Assembly (NCBI RefSeq): GCF_020215705.1
Contig: NZ_JAIWNB010000001.1
Location: 744,001 to 808,000 of the forward strand
Reading direction: 5' to 3'
From: Nonomuraea aurantiaca
GTDB taxonomy: Bacteria; Actinomycetota; Actinomycetes; Streptosporangiales; Streptosporangiaceae
Length of the DNA stretch: 64,000 nt
Part shown: positions 30,927 through 39,306 of the stretch, one piece after another
How the letters are laid out: each line of letters starts with the position of its first letter
Position numbering within the stretch: position 1 is the stretch's first letter
The notes under the pieces: model-generated
Databases searched by the model: none
What the model saw: the letters and a program-made list of their open reading frames with translations, nothing else
Told to the model about the DNA's origin: nothing
Translations under genes and position numbers: made by a program

Positions 30927-32933
30927 ATGCGTAGCGTCCGTATTGGAGTCGACACCGGGGGCACGTTCACCGATGTGGTGGCCGTGGACGACCAGACCGG
31001 TGAGATCGTCACGACCAAGACCCCCTCGACCCCCGCGAACCCGGCCGACGGGTTCGTCAAGGGCATCGAGAAGCTGGGGCCGCTCGACGCGAGTTCCGTC
31101 GTGCACGGCACCACTGTGGCCACCAACCAACTGCTCGAGGACCGGATCGCGAACCTGGGGTTCATCACGACCGAGGGCTTCGAGTTCATCCTGGAGATAG
31201 CCAGGCAGAGCGTGCCCGACGGCTATGGCAACTCCTACTTCTGGGTCAAACCGCCGAGGATCGTCCCGATCCACCTGGTCAAGACCGTCGGGGGGCGGCT
31301 GGACCACACCGGTGGCGAAGTGCGCCCGTTCACCGAGGAGCAGGCCGCCGAGGTGGCCCGCTGGTTCAGGGCCAAGGGCGTCACCGCGATCGGCGTGTGC
31401 TTCCTGCACTCGTACGCCAACCCGGACCACGAGCGGCGCATGCGGGACGTGCTGGCCCGTGAGCACCCCGAGGCGATCGTCTCGCTGTCGAGCGACGTGC
31501 TGCGCGAATACCGCGAGTACGAGCGGTCGGTCACCACGCTCGTGGACGCGGCGGTCAAGCCGACGATGCGCCGCTACCTGGCCAACCTGTCGGCCCGGCT
31601 CGGCATGCCGTTCTCGGTGATGAAGTCCAACGGCGGCGTGCTGTCGGCCCGCGAGGTCGTCAACCAGCCGATCACCACGGTGCTGTCGGGGCCCGCGGCC
31701 GGAGCGCTGGGCGCGGCGCTCATCGCCTCCACGGCGGGGCACCCGTCGGTGATCACCCTGGACGGCGGCGGCACGTCCACCGACGTCTCCGTGGTGATCG
31801 AGGGTGAGCCGTCCATCACCACCGAGGGGGTCATCGGCCGCTACCCGTGCAAGATCCCGATGATCGACATCGTCACCGTCGGCGCGGGCGGCGGCTCGAT
31901 CGCCTGGATCTCGCCCGAAGGCACGCTGAAGGTCGGCCCCAAGTCGGCCGGGGCCGATCCGGGACCGCTCTGCTACGGCAGGGGCGGCACCGAGGTGACG
32001 GTCACCGACGCGCACGTCTTCCTCGGCCGCATCCCGCCGCACCTGCTCGGCGGGGAGATCCCGCTCGACGTGGCGGCCGCGCGCACCGGCATCCAGGCCC
32101 TGGCCGACAAGCTCGGGCTCAGCGCCGAGCGGACCGCGACGGGCATCCTGGAGATCAGCGCGTTCAACCAGAGCAACGCCATCCGGCAGCTCACCGTCAA
32201 GCGCGGGCTCGACGTGCGGGACTTCCCGCTGGTGACGTTCGGCGGCTCGGGGCCGCTGCTGGCCTGCCGGCTGATCGACATCCTGGGGCTGCCCGCGGTG
32301 GTCGTCCCGCCCGATCCGGGCAACGTCTCGGCGTTCGGCCTGCTCACGGTGGACGTCAAGAACGACTATGTGCGTACGCACGTCACCCGCGACCTGTCAC
32401 CCGCGACGGCCGGGGAGATCTTCCGCGAGCTGGAGGGCGAGGCGGCGCAGGCGCTCGACCGGGAGGGCTTCGACGAGCCGGTCTACGCCCGCAGCGCCGA
32501 CCTGCGCTACTACGGCCAGGCGTACGAGGTGCGCGTGGCCGCACCGGCGGGCGAGGTGGACGAGGAGTGGCGCCGGGAGGTGCTGGACCGCTTCCACCAG
32601 GCGCACGAGAAGCTCTACGGCTACGGTTACCGCGACGACGAGCGGCACGGCGTCGAATGGGTCAACCTGCGCGTCTCCGGCATCGGTCCCATCACCCGCC
32701 CGGCCATCCGCCGCAGGGAGCCCCACGCCGGCGAGCGGCCCGCGGCGGCGACCAGGAGCGTGCACTTCGACTCGGCCGCCGACACGCCGATCCACCAGCG
32801 GTCCGACCTGGACCCGGGCACGGTGGTCGAGGGCCCGGCGGTCATCGAGGAGTACGGCTCGACGATCCCCATCCATCCCGGCTTCACCGCCCAGGTGGAC
32901 GACTACGGCAACGTGGAGGTGCGGCGTGGCTGA
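30927..32933 (+). CDS. Hydantoinase/oxoprolinase family protein, subunit A
   Basis: 668 residues. The ATPase-type N-terminus RIGVDTGGTFTDVVAVD, VVHGTTVATNQLL, SNGGVLSAREVV, VLSGPAAGALGA, TLDGGGTSTDVSVV and VTFGGSGPL are the HyuA/acetone-carboxylase-beta signatures. The family phosphorylates or hydrolyses cyclic amides, or carboxylates ketones with subunit B, using ATP. The substrate cannot be assigned. The stop overlaps the GTG of subunit B by 8 bp. Confidence 0.92.
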   Translation: MRSVRIGVDTGGTFTDVVAVDDQTGEIVTTKTPSTPANPADGFVKGIEKLGPLDASSVVHGTTVATNQLLEDRIANLGFITTEGFEFILEIARQSVPDGYGNSYFWVKPPRIVPIHLVKTVGGRLDHTGGEVRPFTEEQAAEVARWFRAKGVTAIGVCFLHSYANPDHERRMRDVLAREHPEAIVSLSSDVLREYREYERSVTTLVDAAVKPTMRRYLANLSARLGMPFSVMKSNGGVLSAREVVNQPITTVLSGPAAGALGAALIASTAGHPSVITLDGGGTSTDVSVVIEGEPSITTEGVIGRYPCKIPMIDIVTVGAGGGSIAWISPEGTLKVGPKSAGADPGPLCYGRGGTEVTVTDAHVFLGRIPPHLLGGEIPLDVAAARTGIQALADKLGLSAERTATGILEISAFNQSNAIRQLTVKRGLDVRDFPLVTFGGSGPLLACRLIDILGLPAVVVPPDPGNVSAFGLLTVDVKNDYVRTHVTRDLSPATAGEIFRELEGEAAQALDREGFDEPVYARSADLRYYGQAYEVRVAAPAGEVDEEWRREVLDRFHQAHEKLYGYGYRDDERHGVEWVNLRVSGIGPITRPAIRRREPHAGERPAAATRSVHFDSAADTPIHQRSDLDPGTVVEGPAVIEEYGSTIPIHPGFTAQVDDYGNVEVRRG

Positions 32934-34734
32934 CCCGATCCTCGTCGAGATCGTCGAGGGCACCCTGGCCTCCGTGGAGAAGGAGGTCGAGACCGCGATC
33001 GCGCGTACCGCCCGCTCGCCGATGATCCGCGACGCGCACGACTTCCGCGCGGGCATCCACGACGCGCGGCTGCGCAAGCTGACCGGCCGCTCCTACAGCG
33101 CGCTCGTCCAGCCGATCGTCCGCGACTTCCCGATCGAGGAGATGAAGCCCGGCGACGTCTTCTTCCACAACGACGTCTACCTGTCGGAAGGCGGGATCGG
33201 CCACCTGCCCGACCTGTGCGTCACCGTCCCGGTCTTCCACGAGGGCTCTGTGGTGGCCTTCGTGCAGGCGTTCGGGCACCACGACGACATCGGCGGCTCC
33301 GTGCCCGGCTCGATGCCCTCGCACGCGCGCAGCGTGTACGAGGAGGGGCTGATGGTCCCGCCGATCAAGCTGTGGGACGCGGGCGTGCCCAACGAGGCCG
33401 CGCTGCGCATCATGACCCGCAACTCGCGCATGCCCGACTCGCTGGCGGGCGACCTCGACGCCGAGTGCTCGGCCTGCCTCATGGGGGCGCGCCGCCTGGG
33501 CGAGCTGTTCGACAGGTACGGCCGGGCCGAGGTCGAGGAGTGCTTCGACGCGATCATCGGCAAGACGACGGAGACGTTCCGGCGCGAGCTGCTGGCCAAG
33601 ATCCCCGAGGGCACCTACACCTGGGAGGACTACGCCGAGCACGACGGCGTGGACGAGCCGCGGCTGCACGCCCAGCGGATCACGCTCACCGTCGACCACG
33701 CGGCGGACGCCCCGCTGAAGATCGACTTCACCGGCACGTCACCGCAGGCCAAGGGGCCGATCAACCACGCGGGCGACTACGCCGACGGTGTGTTCCTGAA
33801 GAAGTGGCTGGCCCCCATCCTGCGCAACCTCGCCGACACCCCGGAGCGCATGGCCGAGCTGGACGTCAACGAGGGCGTCGTCCCCCTGATCGAGATGGTC
33901 TTCCCGGAGAAGGGGACGCTGCTCACCCCGATCTTCCCCGCGCCCACCAACGCGCGGACGTTCGTGATCCTGCGCCTGCTCGGCGTGCTGGCGGGCGTGC
34001 TGGCCAAGGCCACCGGCGGCCGCATGCCGGCCGACCAGGAGACGATCCGCTACACCGGCGTCCACGGCGCAGACGCCGACGGCGTGCCGTACCTGATGCG
34101 GGAGGTCCTCGGCGGCGGTTCCGGCGGGCGCTGGTACGCCGACGGTGAGGACACCATCCACGTGGTGCCCGACTCGCGCAACATCCCGGTGGAGTTCGCC
34201 GAGGCGCGCTGGCCGTTCCGGGTCGAGCGGCTGGCGCTGGCCTGCGACTCGGGCGGGCCGGGCATGTTCAGGGGCGGGCTCGGCTACGACAAGCACATCA
34301 GGATGCTCAGGGACGCCTCGTACATGTCGATCGCCGACCGGTCGATCCTGTCGTGCTGGGGCGTCAACGGCGGGCTGGCCGGGCGGCCGTTCCGGGTCGA
34401 GATCGCGGGCAAGGAGATGGAGGGCCTGGTGGACGACCACCAGGTGCAGGCGGGCGAGACCATCCGCATCCGCACCACCGGGGGCGGCGGTTGGGGCTCA
34501 CCGTACGACCGGGACCCGCGCGCCGTGGCGGCGGACGTCCGCGACGGCAAGGTGTCGATCGCCGGCGCCCTGGGCGACTACGGCGTGGTGCTGGACGGCG
34601 ACCGCATCGACGAGCAGGGCACCGCCGAGCTCCGCGCCAATCTGCGTCCGCCGGCGGGCCGCTTCTTCGACCGTGGCCCCGGCTATCCGAAGCTGTCGGG
34701 CGGCCGCTCCCACGCGGAGGTGGACGAGCTTTAG
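32926..34734 (+). CDS. Hydantoinase B/oxoprolinase family protein
   Basis: 602 residues from GTG 32926; the long upstream frame is a shadow of subunit A. HyuB signatures: RTARSPMIRDAHDFRAGIHD, GDVFFHNDVYLSEGGIGHLPD, FGHHDDIGGSVPGSMP, DFTGTSPQAKGPINH, and the C-terminal glycine loop RTTGGGGWGSPYDRDP. Its partner is the overlapping subunit A gene. The pair resembles acetone/acetophenone carboxylases as well as hydantoinases; without gamma-subunit genes nearby, a two-subunit hydantoinase or oxoprolinase is likelier. Confidence 0.92.
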   Translation: MADPILVEIVEGTLASVEKEVETAIARTARSPMIRDAHDFRAGIHDARLRKLTGRSYSALVQPIVRDFPIEEMKPGDVFFHNDVYLSEGGIGHLPDLCVTVPVFHEGSVVAFVQAFGHHDDIGGSVPGSMPSHARSVYEEGLMVPPIKLWDAGVPNEAALRIMTRNSRMPDSLAGDLDAECSACLMGARRLGELFDRYGRAEVEECFDAIIGKTTETFRRELLAKIPEGTYTWEDYAEHDGVDEPRLHAQRITLTVDHAADAPLKIDFTGTSPQAKGPINHAGDYADGVFLKKWLAPILRNLADTPERMAELDVNEGVVPLIEMVFPEKGTLLTPIFPAPTNARTFVILRLLGVLAGVLAKATGGRMPADQETIRYTGVHGADADGVPYLMREVLGGGSGGRWYADGEDTIHVVPDSRNIPVEFAEARWPFRVERLALACDSGGPGMFRGGLGYDKHIRMLRDASYMSIADRSILSCWGVNGGLAGRPFRVEIAGKEMEGLVDDHQVQAGETIRIRTTGGGGWGSPYDRDPRAVAADVRDGKVSIAGALGDYGVVLDGDRIDEQGTAELRANLRPPAGRFFDRGPGYPKLSGGRSHAEVDEL

Positions 34735-34748
34735 CGGATGCCATGATG

Positions 34749-34782
34749 GGCTCCATTTCCTGACATGTCGTGAAATGGAGCC
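34749..34782. promoter_or_regulatory. 34-bp palindrome ahead of the Gfo/Idh-like gene
   Basis: GGCTCCATTTC (34749-34759) and GAAATGGAGCC (34772-34782) flank GACATGTC (34762-34769) on the same centre; only four positions break symmetry. It lies 15 bp after the hyuB stop and ends 4 bp before the next ATG. It could be an operator, or an RNA hairpin that sequesters the start. Confidence 0.65.
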
Positions 34783-34786
34783 AGCC

Positions 34787-35674
34787 ATGCGTGTCGCCCT
34801 AGCCGGTCTCGCCACCAGTCATCCCTTCACCGACGCCCGTACCCTGGCCCGCCACGCGGACCTGCTGGTGTGGGAGGAGGACCCGGAGCGGCTGAGCCGC
34901 TTCACCGGGGAGCACCCCGGCGCCGAGGTGCTGCCGAGCCTGGCCGCGCTGCTGGCCGCCGAGCCCGACGGCGTCGTGCTGACCGTGCCGAGCCCGCGCG
35001 TGCCCGAGGCCCTGGCGGCCGTGCTCGGCACCGGCGCGGCCTGCTTCGTGAACAAGCCCGCCGTCGCCACCCGCGCCCAGCTGCGCGAGCTGGACCTGCT
35101 GCGGATCCACGACCGCGTGCTGTCCAGCTCGGTGCTCCGCTTCGCCCCGGCCTTCGCCGGGCTGCGGGTGGACCCCGCCGACGTGCTCGCGGTCCGGGCC
35201 ACCGTACGGCATGACGTCGGCCTCTGGGCCGGTGGCTACAACGCCTGGCAGGACACCCCCGGCGAGGGCGGCGGGACGCTGGTGACCATGGGGATCCACG
35301 GCGTAGAGCTGCTGGTCGCGCTCTTCGGCCCGGACGTGAGGCTGGTGGGCGCGGCCTCGGCCACCAGGCACTACGCGGGCCTGCGCTCGGAGGACACCGG
35401 CGTCATGGCCCTGCGCTGGGACAGCGGCGTCACGGGCACGGTCGAGATCCTCGGCGTCTCCGACGAGGAGTCCTACGCCGTCACCGTCCACCGGCGCGGC
35501 GGCACCGACACCGTCGTGATCGAGGGCGGCGACGACCACGTCAAGGGCCTGGGCTACGAGGGGACCATCGAGGCGTTCCTGGCCATGATCGGGGGCGCGC
35601 CGAGCCCCGTCCTGTGGGCGCAGACCCGGGCGATCCTGGAGGTCCTGGTCGCGGCCCGCGAAACCACGCGATGA
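34787..35674 (+). CDS. Gfo/Idh/MocA-like oxidoreductase
   Basis: 295 residues from ATG 34787 (GGAGCC ahead); the long upstream frame is a shadow. Rossmann start MRVALAGLATSHPFTDA, EPDGVVLTVPSPRVPEAL, ACFVNKPAVATRAQL (the EKP-type Lys-Pro motif as NKP) and a C-terminal GGGTLVTMGIHGVELLVALFG. It is shorter than the usual ~330-380 residues and lacks a clean GxGxxG, so cofactor use may differ. Members oxidise or reduce sugars and cyclitols with NAD(P). It is the first gene of the sugar-like cluster. Confidence 0.85.
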   Translation: MRVALAGLATSHPFTDARTLARHADLLVWEEDPERLSRFTGEHPGAEVLPSLAALLAAEPDGVVLTVPSPRVPEALAAVLGTGAACFVNKPAVATRAQLRELDLLRIHDRVLSSSVLRFAPAFAGLRVDPADVLAVRATVRHDVGLWAGGYNAWQDTPGEGGGTLVTMGIHGVELLVALFGPDVRLVGAASATRHYAGLRSEDTGVMALRWDSGVTGTVEILGVSDEESYAVTVHRRGGTDTVVIEGGDDHVKGLGYEGTIEAFLAMIGGAPSPVLWAQTRAILEVLVAARETTR

Positions 35675-35699
35675 CCGGCGCGCGAACCGTCCGCTGACC

Positions 35700-35785
35700 G
35701 GCACCCGAGGACGCCCGCCACAGTGTCCGAGGAGGCCCGCCCCCAGGTGTCCGAGGACGCCCGCCCGCAGGCGCCCGAGCGCGCC
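35700..35785. repeat. 24-bp tandem repeat, about 3.5 copies
   Basis: Units of GTCCGAGGACGCCCGCCCGC type start at 35700, 35724, 35748 and 35772, an exact 24-bp period. It lies between the Gfo/Idh-like stop and the promoter of the next gene. Confidence 0.85.
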
Positions 35786-35787
35786 CA

Positions 35788-35828
35788 TTGACAGCCGAAC
35801 TCCGGCGCAGTTACGGTCTGGACCGTAA
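35788..35828 (+). promoter_or_regulatory. Promoter with perfect GGTC-dyad operator, epimerase-like gene
   Basis: -35 TTGACA (35788-35793), 18 bp, -10 TACGGT (35812-35817). The operator TTACGGTCTGGACCGTAA (35811-35828) covers the -10 and start region with perfect 8-bp arms. It is the best copy of the six-site family. Confidence 0.85.
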
Positions 35829-35851
35829 ATGACGTAACGGAGGTAGACCGC

Positions 35852-36856
35852 GTGCGGACCACAGCGGAACTCGAGGAGCGGCTGGCGCGGCCGGGCGCCG
35901 CCCTCGTCGACGACCTGAGCAGGCTCGACGGCGACATCCTGATCCTCGGCGCGGGCGGCAAGCTCGGCCCGAGCCTGGTCCGGCTGGCGCTCAACGCCAC
36001 GCGTGGAGACCGGCGGATCATCGCGGTGTCCCGGTTCTCCGAACCCGGGCTGGCCCGGGCACTCCAGGACGACGGCGCCACCGTGGTGGCCGCCGACGTG
36101 GCCGACGAGGGGGCGCTGCGCGACCTGCCCGACGCGCCGAACGTGGTGTTCCTGGTCGGCGCCAAGTTCGGCACCGAGGGCCGGGAGCACGCCACCTGGT
36201 TCACCAACGCCTACCTGCCGGGCAGGGTCGCCGACAGGTTCAGGGACGCCAGGATCGCCGCCCTGTCCACCGGCAACGTCTACCCGCTGGTCCCCGTCGG
36301 CGGCGGCAGCACCGAGGGCTCGCCGACCGGGCCCGTCGGCGACTACGCGATGAGCTGCCTCGGCAGGGAGCGGGTGCTGTCGCACTTCGCGGAGGCGTAC
36401 GGCACGCGCATGTCGCTGCTGCGGCTCAACTACGCCGTCGAGCTGCGCTACGGCGTGCTCGTCGACCTGGCCGGGAAGATCCTGGCCGGGGAGCCGATCG
36501 ATCTGGCCACCGGCCAGGTCAACGTGGTCTGGCAGGGCTACGCCAACGAGGTCGTGCTCCGCTCGCTGCTGCTCGCCGAGTCGCCGCCGTACGTGCTCAA
36601 CGTGACCGGGCCCGAGCTGATCTCGGTCCGGCAGGCGGCGCTGGACCTCGGCGCGGCGCTGGGCAAGGAGCCGGTGTTCAGCGGCGAGGAGGCGCCCACC
36701 GCGCTGCTGTCGAACGCCGGCAAGTGCCACCGCCTGTTCGGCTACCCCGAGCTGACGCCCGCCGAGCTGATCGAGCACACGGCGCGCTGGGTGGCCGACG
36801 GCGGCCCGCTGCTCGGCAAGCCCACCAAGTTCGAACGCCGTGACGGCCGCTTCTAG
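35852..36856 (+). CDS. NAD(P)-dependent epimerase/dehydratase (extended SDR) family protein
   Basis: 334 residues, GTG start with CGGAGGTAG ahead. The Rossmann motif ILILGAGGKLGPSL (GxxGxxG) starts unusually late, near residue 30. ALSTGNVYPLV and GDYAMSCLGRERVL take the places of the Ser and YxxxK catalytic region; the canonical Tyr-x3-Lys is altered (YAMSCLG), so the catalysis may differ. Probably acts on a sugar or cyclitol derivative. First gene behind a GGTC-dyad promoter and followed closely by a DapA-superfamily gene. Confidence 0.85.
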   Translation: MRTTAELEERLARPGAALVDDLSRLDGDILILGAGGKLGPSLVRLALNATRGDRRIIAVSRFSEPGLARALQDDGATVVAADVADEGALRDLPDAPNVVFLVGAKFGTEGREHATWFTNAYLPGRVADRFRDARIAALSTGNVYPLVPVGGGSTEGSPTGPVGDYAMSCLGRERVLSHFAEAYGTRMSLLRLNYAVELRYGVLVDLAGKILAGEPIDLATGQVNVVWQGYANEVVLRSLLLAESPPYVLNVTGPELISVRQAALDLGAALGKEPVFSGEEAPTALLSNAGKCHRLFGYPELTPAELIEHTARWVADGGPLLGKPTKFERRDGRF

Positions 36857-36893
36857 CCGCGTGCCCGGCCCATTGACCCGAGGGGGATCCGAC

Positions 36894-37949
36894 GTGCTCA
36901 GCACGATTCCAGAGGCGCAGACGTCCGTGCGCGAGCTGTTCAGGCGCGGCCTGGTGATTCCGGCGCACCCGCTGGCGCTGACCGAGGACCGGAAGCTGGA
37001 CGAGCGCCGGCAGCGGGCGCTGACCCGCTACTACGTCGAGGCGGGCGCGGGCGGGCTGGCGGTGGGCGTGCACACCACGCAGTTCGCCATCCACGGCACC
37101 GACCTCCTGCCGCCGGTGCTGGAGCTGGCCGCGCGGACCGCGGGGGAGTACGAGCGCGAGGTGCTCCTGGTGGCGGGCGCGACCGGGTCCACGCGGCAGG
37201 CCGTGGCGGAGGCCGAGCTGGCCAGGTCGCTCGGCTACCACATGGTGCTGCTGAGCCCGTGCCGGGAGCTGGGCGAGGACGGGCTGATCGAGCGGGCGCG
37301 GGCGGTGGGCGAGGTGCTGCCGGTGATCGGCTTCTACCTGCAGACCGCGGTCGGCGGACGCCCCTTGTCGCGGAATTTCTGGACCAGGTTGGCGGCGATC
37401 GAGTCCGTGGTGGGCATCAAGGTCGCCCCCTTCGACCGCTATCGCACCCTCGACGTGCTCCACGGCGTGGTCCGGGCCGGTCGCGCGGCCGAGGTCGCCC
37501 TCTACACCGGCAACGACGACCACATCCTGGCCGATCTCGTCACCACCCACCGGGTCGTCGTGGACGGGCACGAGGTGGAGATCGAGTTCGTCGGCGGGCT
37601 GCTCGGTCAGTGGGCGGTATGGGTACGGCGGGCGGTCGAACTACTGGAGGAGGCCAAACTGGCCCGCTCGGGCGACAACACGGCCATGCGACGGCTGCTC
37701 ACCCTCGACGGCCACCTCACCGACGCCAACGCCGCCATCTTCGACTCGGCCAACGGCTTCCACGGCTGCATCCCCGGCATCCACGAGGTGCTGCGCCGCC
37801 AGGGGCTGCTGGCGGGCCGCTGGTGCCTGGACCCGGCGGAGGAGCTCTCACCGGGCCAGCTCGCGGAGCTCGACCGGGTCTGGGCCGCCTACCCCTGGCT
37901 ACGGGACGACGACTTCGTCAGCGCCGGTCTGTCGCGCTGGCTCGCCTGA
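36894..37949 (+). CDS. DapA-superfamily lyase/aldolase (first paralogue)
   Basis: 351 residues from GTG 36894 (GAGGGGGAT ahead); an in-frame start at 36840 overlaps the previous gene and is rejected. TIM-barrel pattern: RYYVEAGAGGLAVGVHTTQF, LLVAGATGSTRQAV, and SVVGIKVAPFDRY with the Schiff-base Lys176. The family (dihydrodipicolinate synthase, N-acetylneuraminate lyase, 2-keto-3-deoxysugar aldolases) splits or joins pyruvate-containing compounds. It is longer than typical (~300). It forms an operon with the SDR gene. Confidence 0.88.
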   Translation: MLSTIPEAQTSVRELFRRGLVIPAHPLALTEDRKLDERRQRALTRYYVEAGAGGLAVGVHTTQFAIHGTDLLPPVLELAARTAGEYEREVLLVAGATGSTRQAVAEAELARSLGYHMVLLSPCRELGEDGLIERARAVGEVLPVIGFYLQTAVGGRPLSRNFWTRLAAIESVVGIKVAPFDRYRTLDVLHGVVRAGRAAEVALYTGNDDHILADLVTTHRVVVDGHEVEIEFVGGLLGQWAVWVRRAVELLEEAKLARSGDNTAMRRLLTLDGHLTDANAAIFDSANGFHGCIPGIHEVLRRQGLLAGRWCLDPAEELSPGQLAELDRVWAAYPWLRDDDFVSAGLSRWLA

Positions 37950-37965
37950 TCCTCATGCGAGCCGG

Positions 37966-38034
37966 CGGCGCCGTCCCCGAGGCGGCCGTCCCCAAACCGG
38001 CCGTCCCCGAGTCAGCCGTCCCCGAGCCCGCCGC
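37966..38034. repeat. 15-bp tandem repeat between convergent genes
   Basis: GCCGTCCCC recurs at 37970, 37985, 38000 and 38015 (15-bp period), with a partial fifth unit. It begins 17 bp after the DapA-like stop and runs to the stop of the opposing regulator gene. Confidence 0.88.
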
Positions 38035-38035
38035 C

Positions 38036-39262
38036 TCAGAGTGTGAGGCGGTACAGGGTCAGGGGGCGGCCGCTGGAGCCGCTGGTGAGGTTGCCCGTGC
38101 GCTCGGCCAGTCCGGCCAGCTCCAGCCGGTGCAGCATGCGCCGGGCCGTGCGCTGCTGGACGTCGAGGCGGTCGGCGATCTCCCTGGTGGTGAGCGGCTC
38201 GTCGCCCGCCGCCGTCCGCGCCTCCAGCAGCCGCTCGATCGTCGCCACCGACAGCCCCACGCGGCGGGCGATGACCGAGAGGTTGCGCTCCGACTCCGGG
38301 ACCCCGGCCACCGACTCCAGGACGATGTCCGTGTCGGCGCGCAACGACAGCACCGCCGCGATGTCGCCGATGCGCCGGGCGCGGGCCAGGGCCCGGCGGG
38401 CCAGGCTCTCCGCCTCCGCCGCGCTGCGGCCCAGCCCGAAACCCACGCGTACCACCTGGTTCTGCGCCGCGAGGCGGCTCAGCATGGGCAGGCCGGTGAA
38501 GCCGCCCGTGGCGTCGTGCAGCGGGCCCCGGGTGGTGACCAGGAGGTGGGTGCCGCCCCGGAAGGCGGCCAGCGTGCCGCCCAGCGCGGTGGCCTCGCGC
38601 AGCAGCCCCTCCTCGTTCTCGACCTCGATCAGCCCGAGCGCGATCTGCGCGTCCTCCTGCGCCTGCCCCTCGGCGGTCAGCAGCAGCTGGCGCAGCGCCA
38701 CCCGGACCGAGTGGACGGAGGGCGCCAGGCGCAGCACGTGCATCTCGCCGCGCAGCGCCTCGTGCACCGAGCTCAGGCAGGTGATCACCGGATGGGCGGG
38801 GCCGCGCCGGTGGAAGGCGATCGCCTTCTTGGAGGTCATCTCCGGTCGGTAGGGCAGCGTCCTGAGCGTGTCGGCGGGCAGCCCGGCCTCGGCGAACGTG
38901 GCCACCACGTCGGCAGCGGGCAGCGTGTCGATCGACAGCCCGGTGACGTCCTGGCCCTCGTGCTGCAGGCGTACCAGGGCGCTGAGCAGCGTCGCGCCCG
39001 AGTAGTCGACGAACGCGGCGGCCCGGCTCAGCGCCTCGGCGTCACGGGAGAGCATGTACGGGACGATGCCGGTGAACAGCCACCCTTCCACGGCGGCGGC
39101 GTGCGCCTCGACGATCGCGGGCGCCTGCGACTCGTGGTCGTAGTCGAGGCGCAGCGCGGTGACACCGGGCTGCTCCTCGCAGATGGCCGCGACGTCGTCG
39201 ACCAGATCATGCGGGCCGACGACCCCGATGACGATTCCCACCCACGCCTCCCTCTCACTCAT
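38036..39262 (-). CDS. Three-domain transcriptional regulator, probable repressor of the GGTC-dyad regulon
   Basis: 408 residues from ATG 39262; the upstream open frame is a shadow. Residues 1-170 look like a small-molecule-sensing alpha/beta domain (VGIVIGVVGPHDLVDDVAAI). Residues 180-320 resemble a degenerate GGDEF/GTP-cyclohydrolase-III-type palm (VVRVGFGLGRSAAEAESLAR). Residues 325-408 hold two HTH-like units, the last a winged helix (LTTREIADRLDVQQRTARRMLHRLELAGL). Its own promoter carries the GGTC dyad next to the start codon, indicating autorepression. No named family is certain. Confidence 0.75.
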   Translation of the reverse strand: MSEREAWVGIVIGVVGPHDLVDDVAAICEEQPGVTALRLDYDHESQAPAIVEAHAAAVEGWLFTGIVPYMLSRDAEALSRAAAFVDYSGATLLSALVRLQHEGQDVTGLSIDTLPAADVVATFAEAGLPADTLRTLPYRPEMTSKKAIAFHRRGPAHPVITCLSSVHEALRGEMHVLRLAPSVHSVRVALRQLLLTAEGQAQEDAQIALGLIEVENEEGLLREATALGGTLAAFRGGTHLLVTTRGPLHDATGGFTGLPMLSRLAAQNQVVRVGFGLGRSAAEAESLARRALARARRIGDIAAVLSLRADTDIVLESVAGVPESERNLSVIARRVGLSVATIERLLEARTAAGDEPLTTREIADRLDVQQRTARRMLHRLELAGLAERTGNLTSGSSGRPLTLYRLTL

Positions 39263-39306
39263 TTCGGTCAAGACCGCAATTATATCTTGTGAGGTGCCCC
39301 TGTGAA
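39262..39306. promoter_or_regulatory. Divergent promoter region with GGTC-dyad operator, regulator / aminotransferase
   Basis: Operator TTTCGGTCAAGACCGCAA at 39262-39279. On the minus strand TTCACA (39306-39301), 16 bp, TATAAT (39284-39279) forms a strong promoter whose transcript starts inside the operator. The same site lies 23 bp upstream of the plus-strand aminotransferase start, with TATATC (39281-39286) as its possible -10. Confidence 0.82.

Noticed and set aside
36867..36896. CCCATTGACCC as a promoter for the first DapA-like gene
   Set aside because: The -35-like sequence has no -10 at 16-18 bp and no operator; the gene closely follows the SDR gene.
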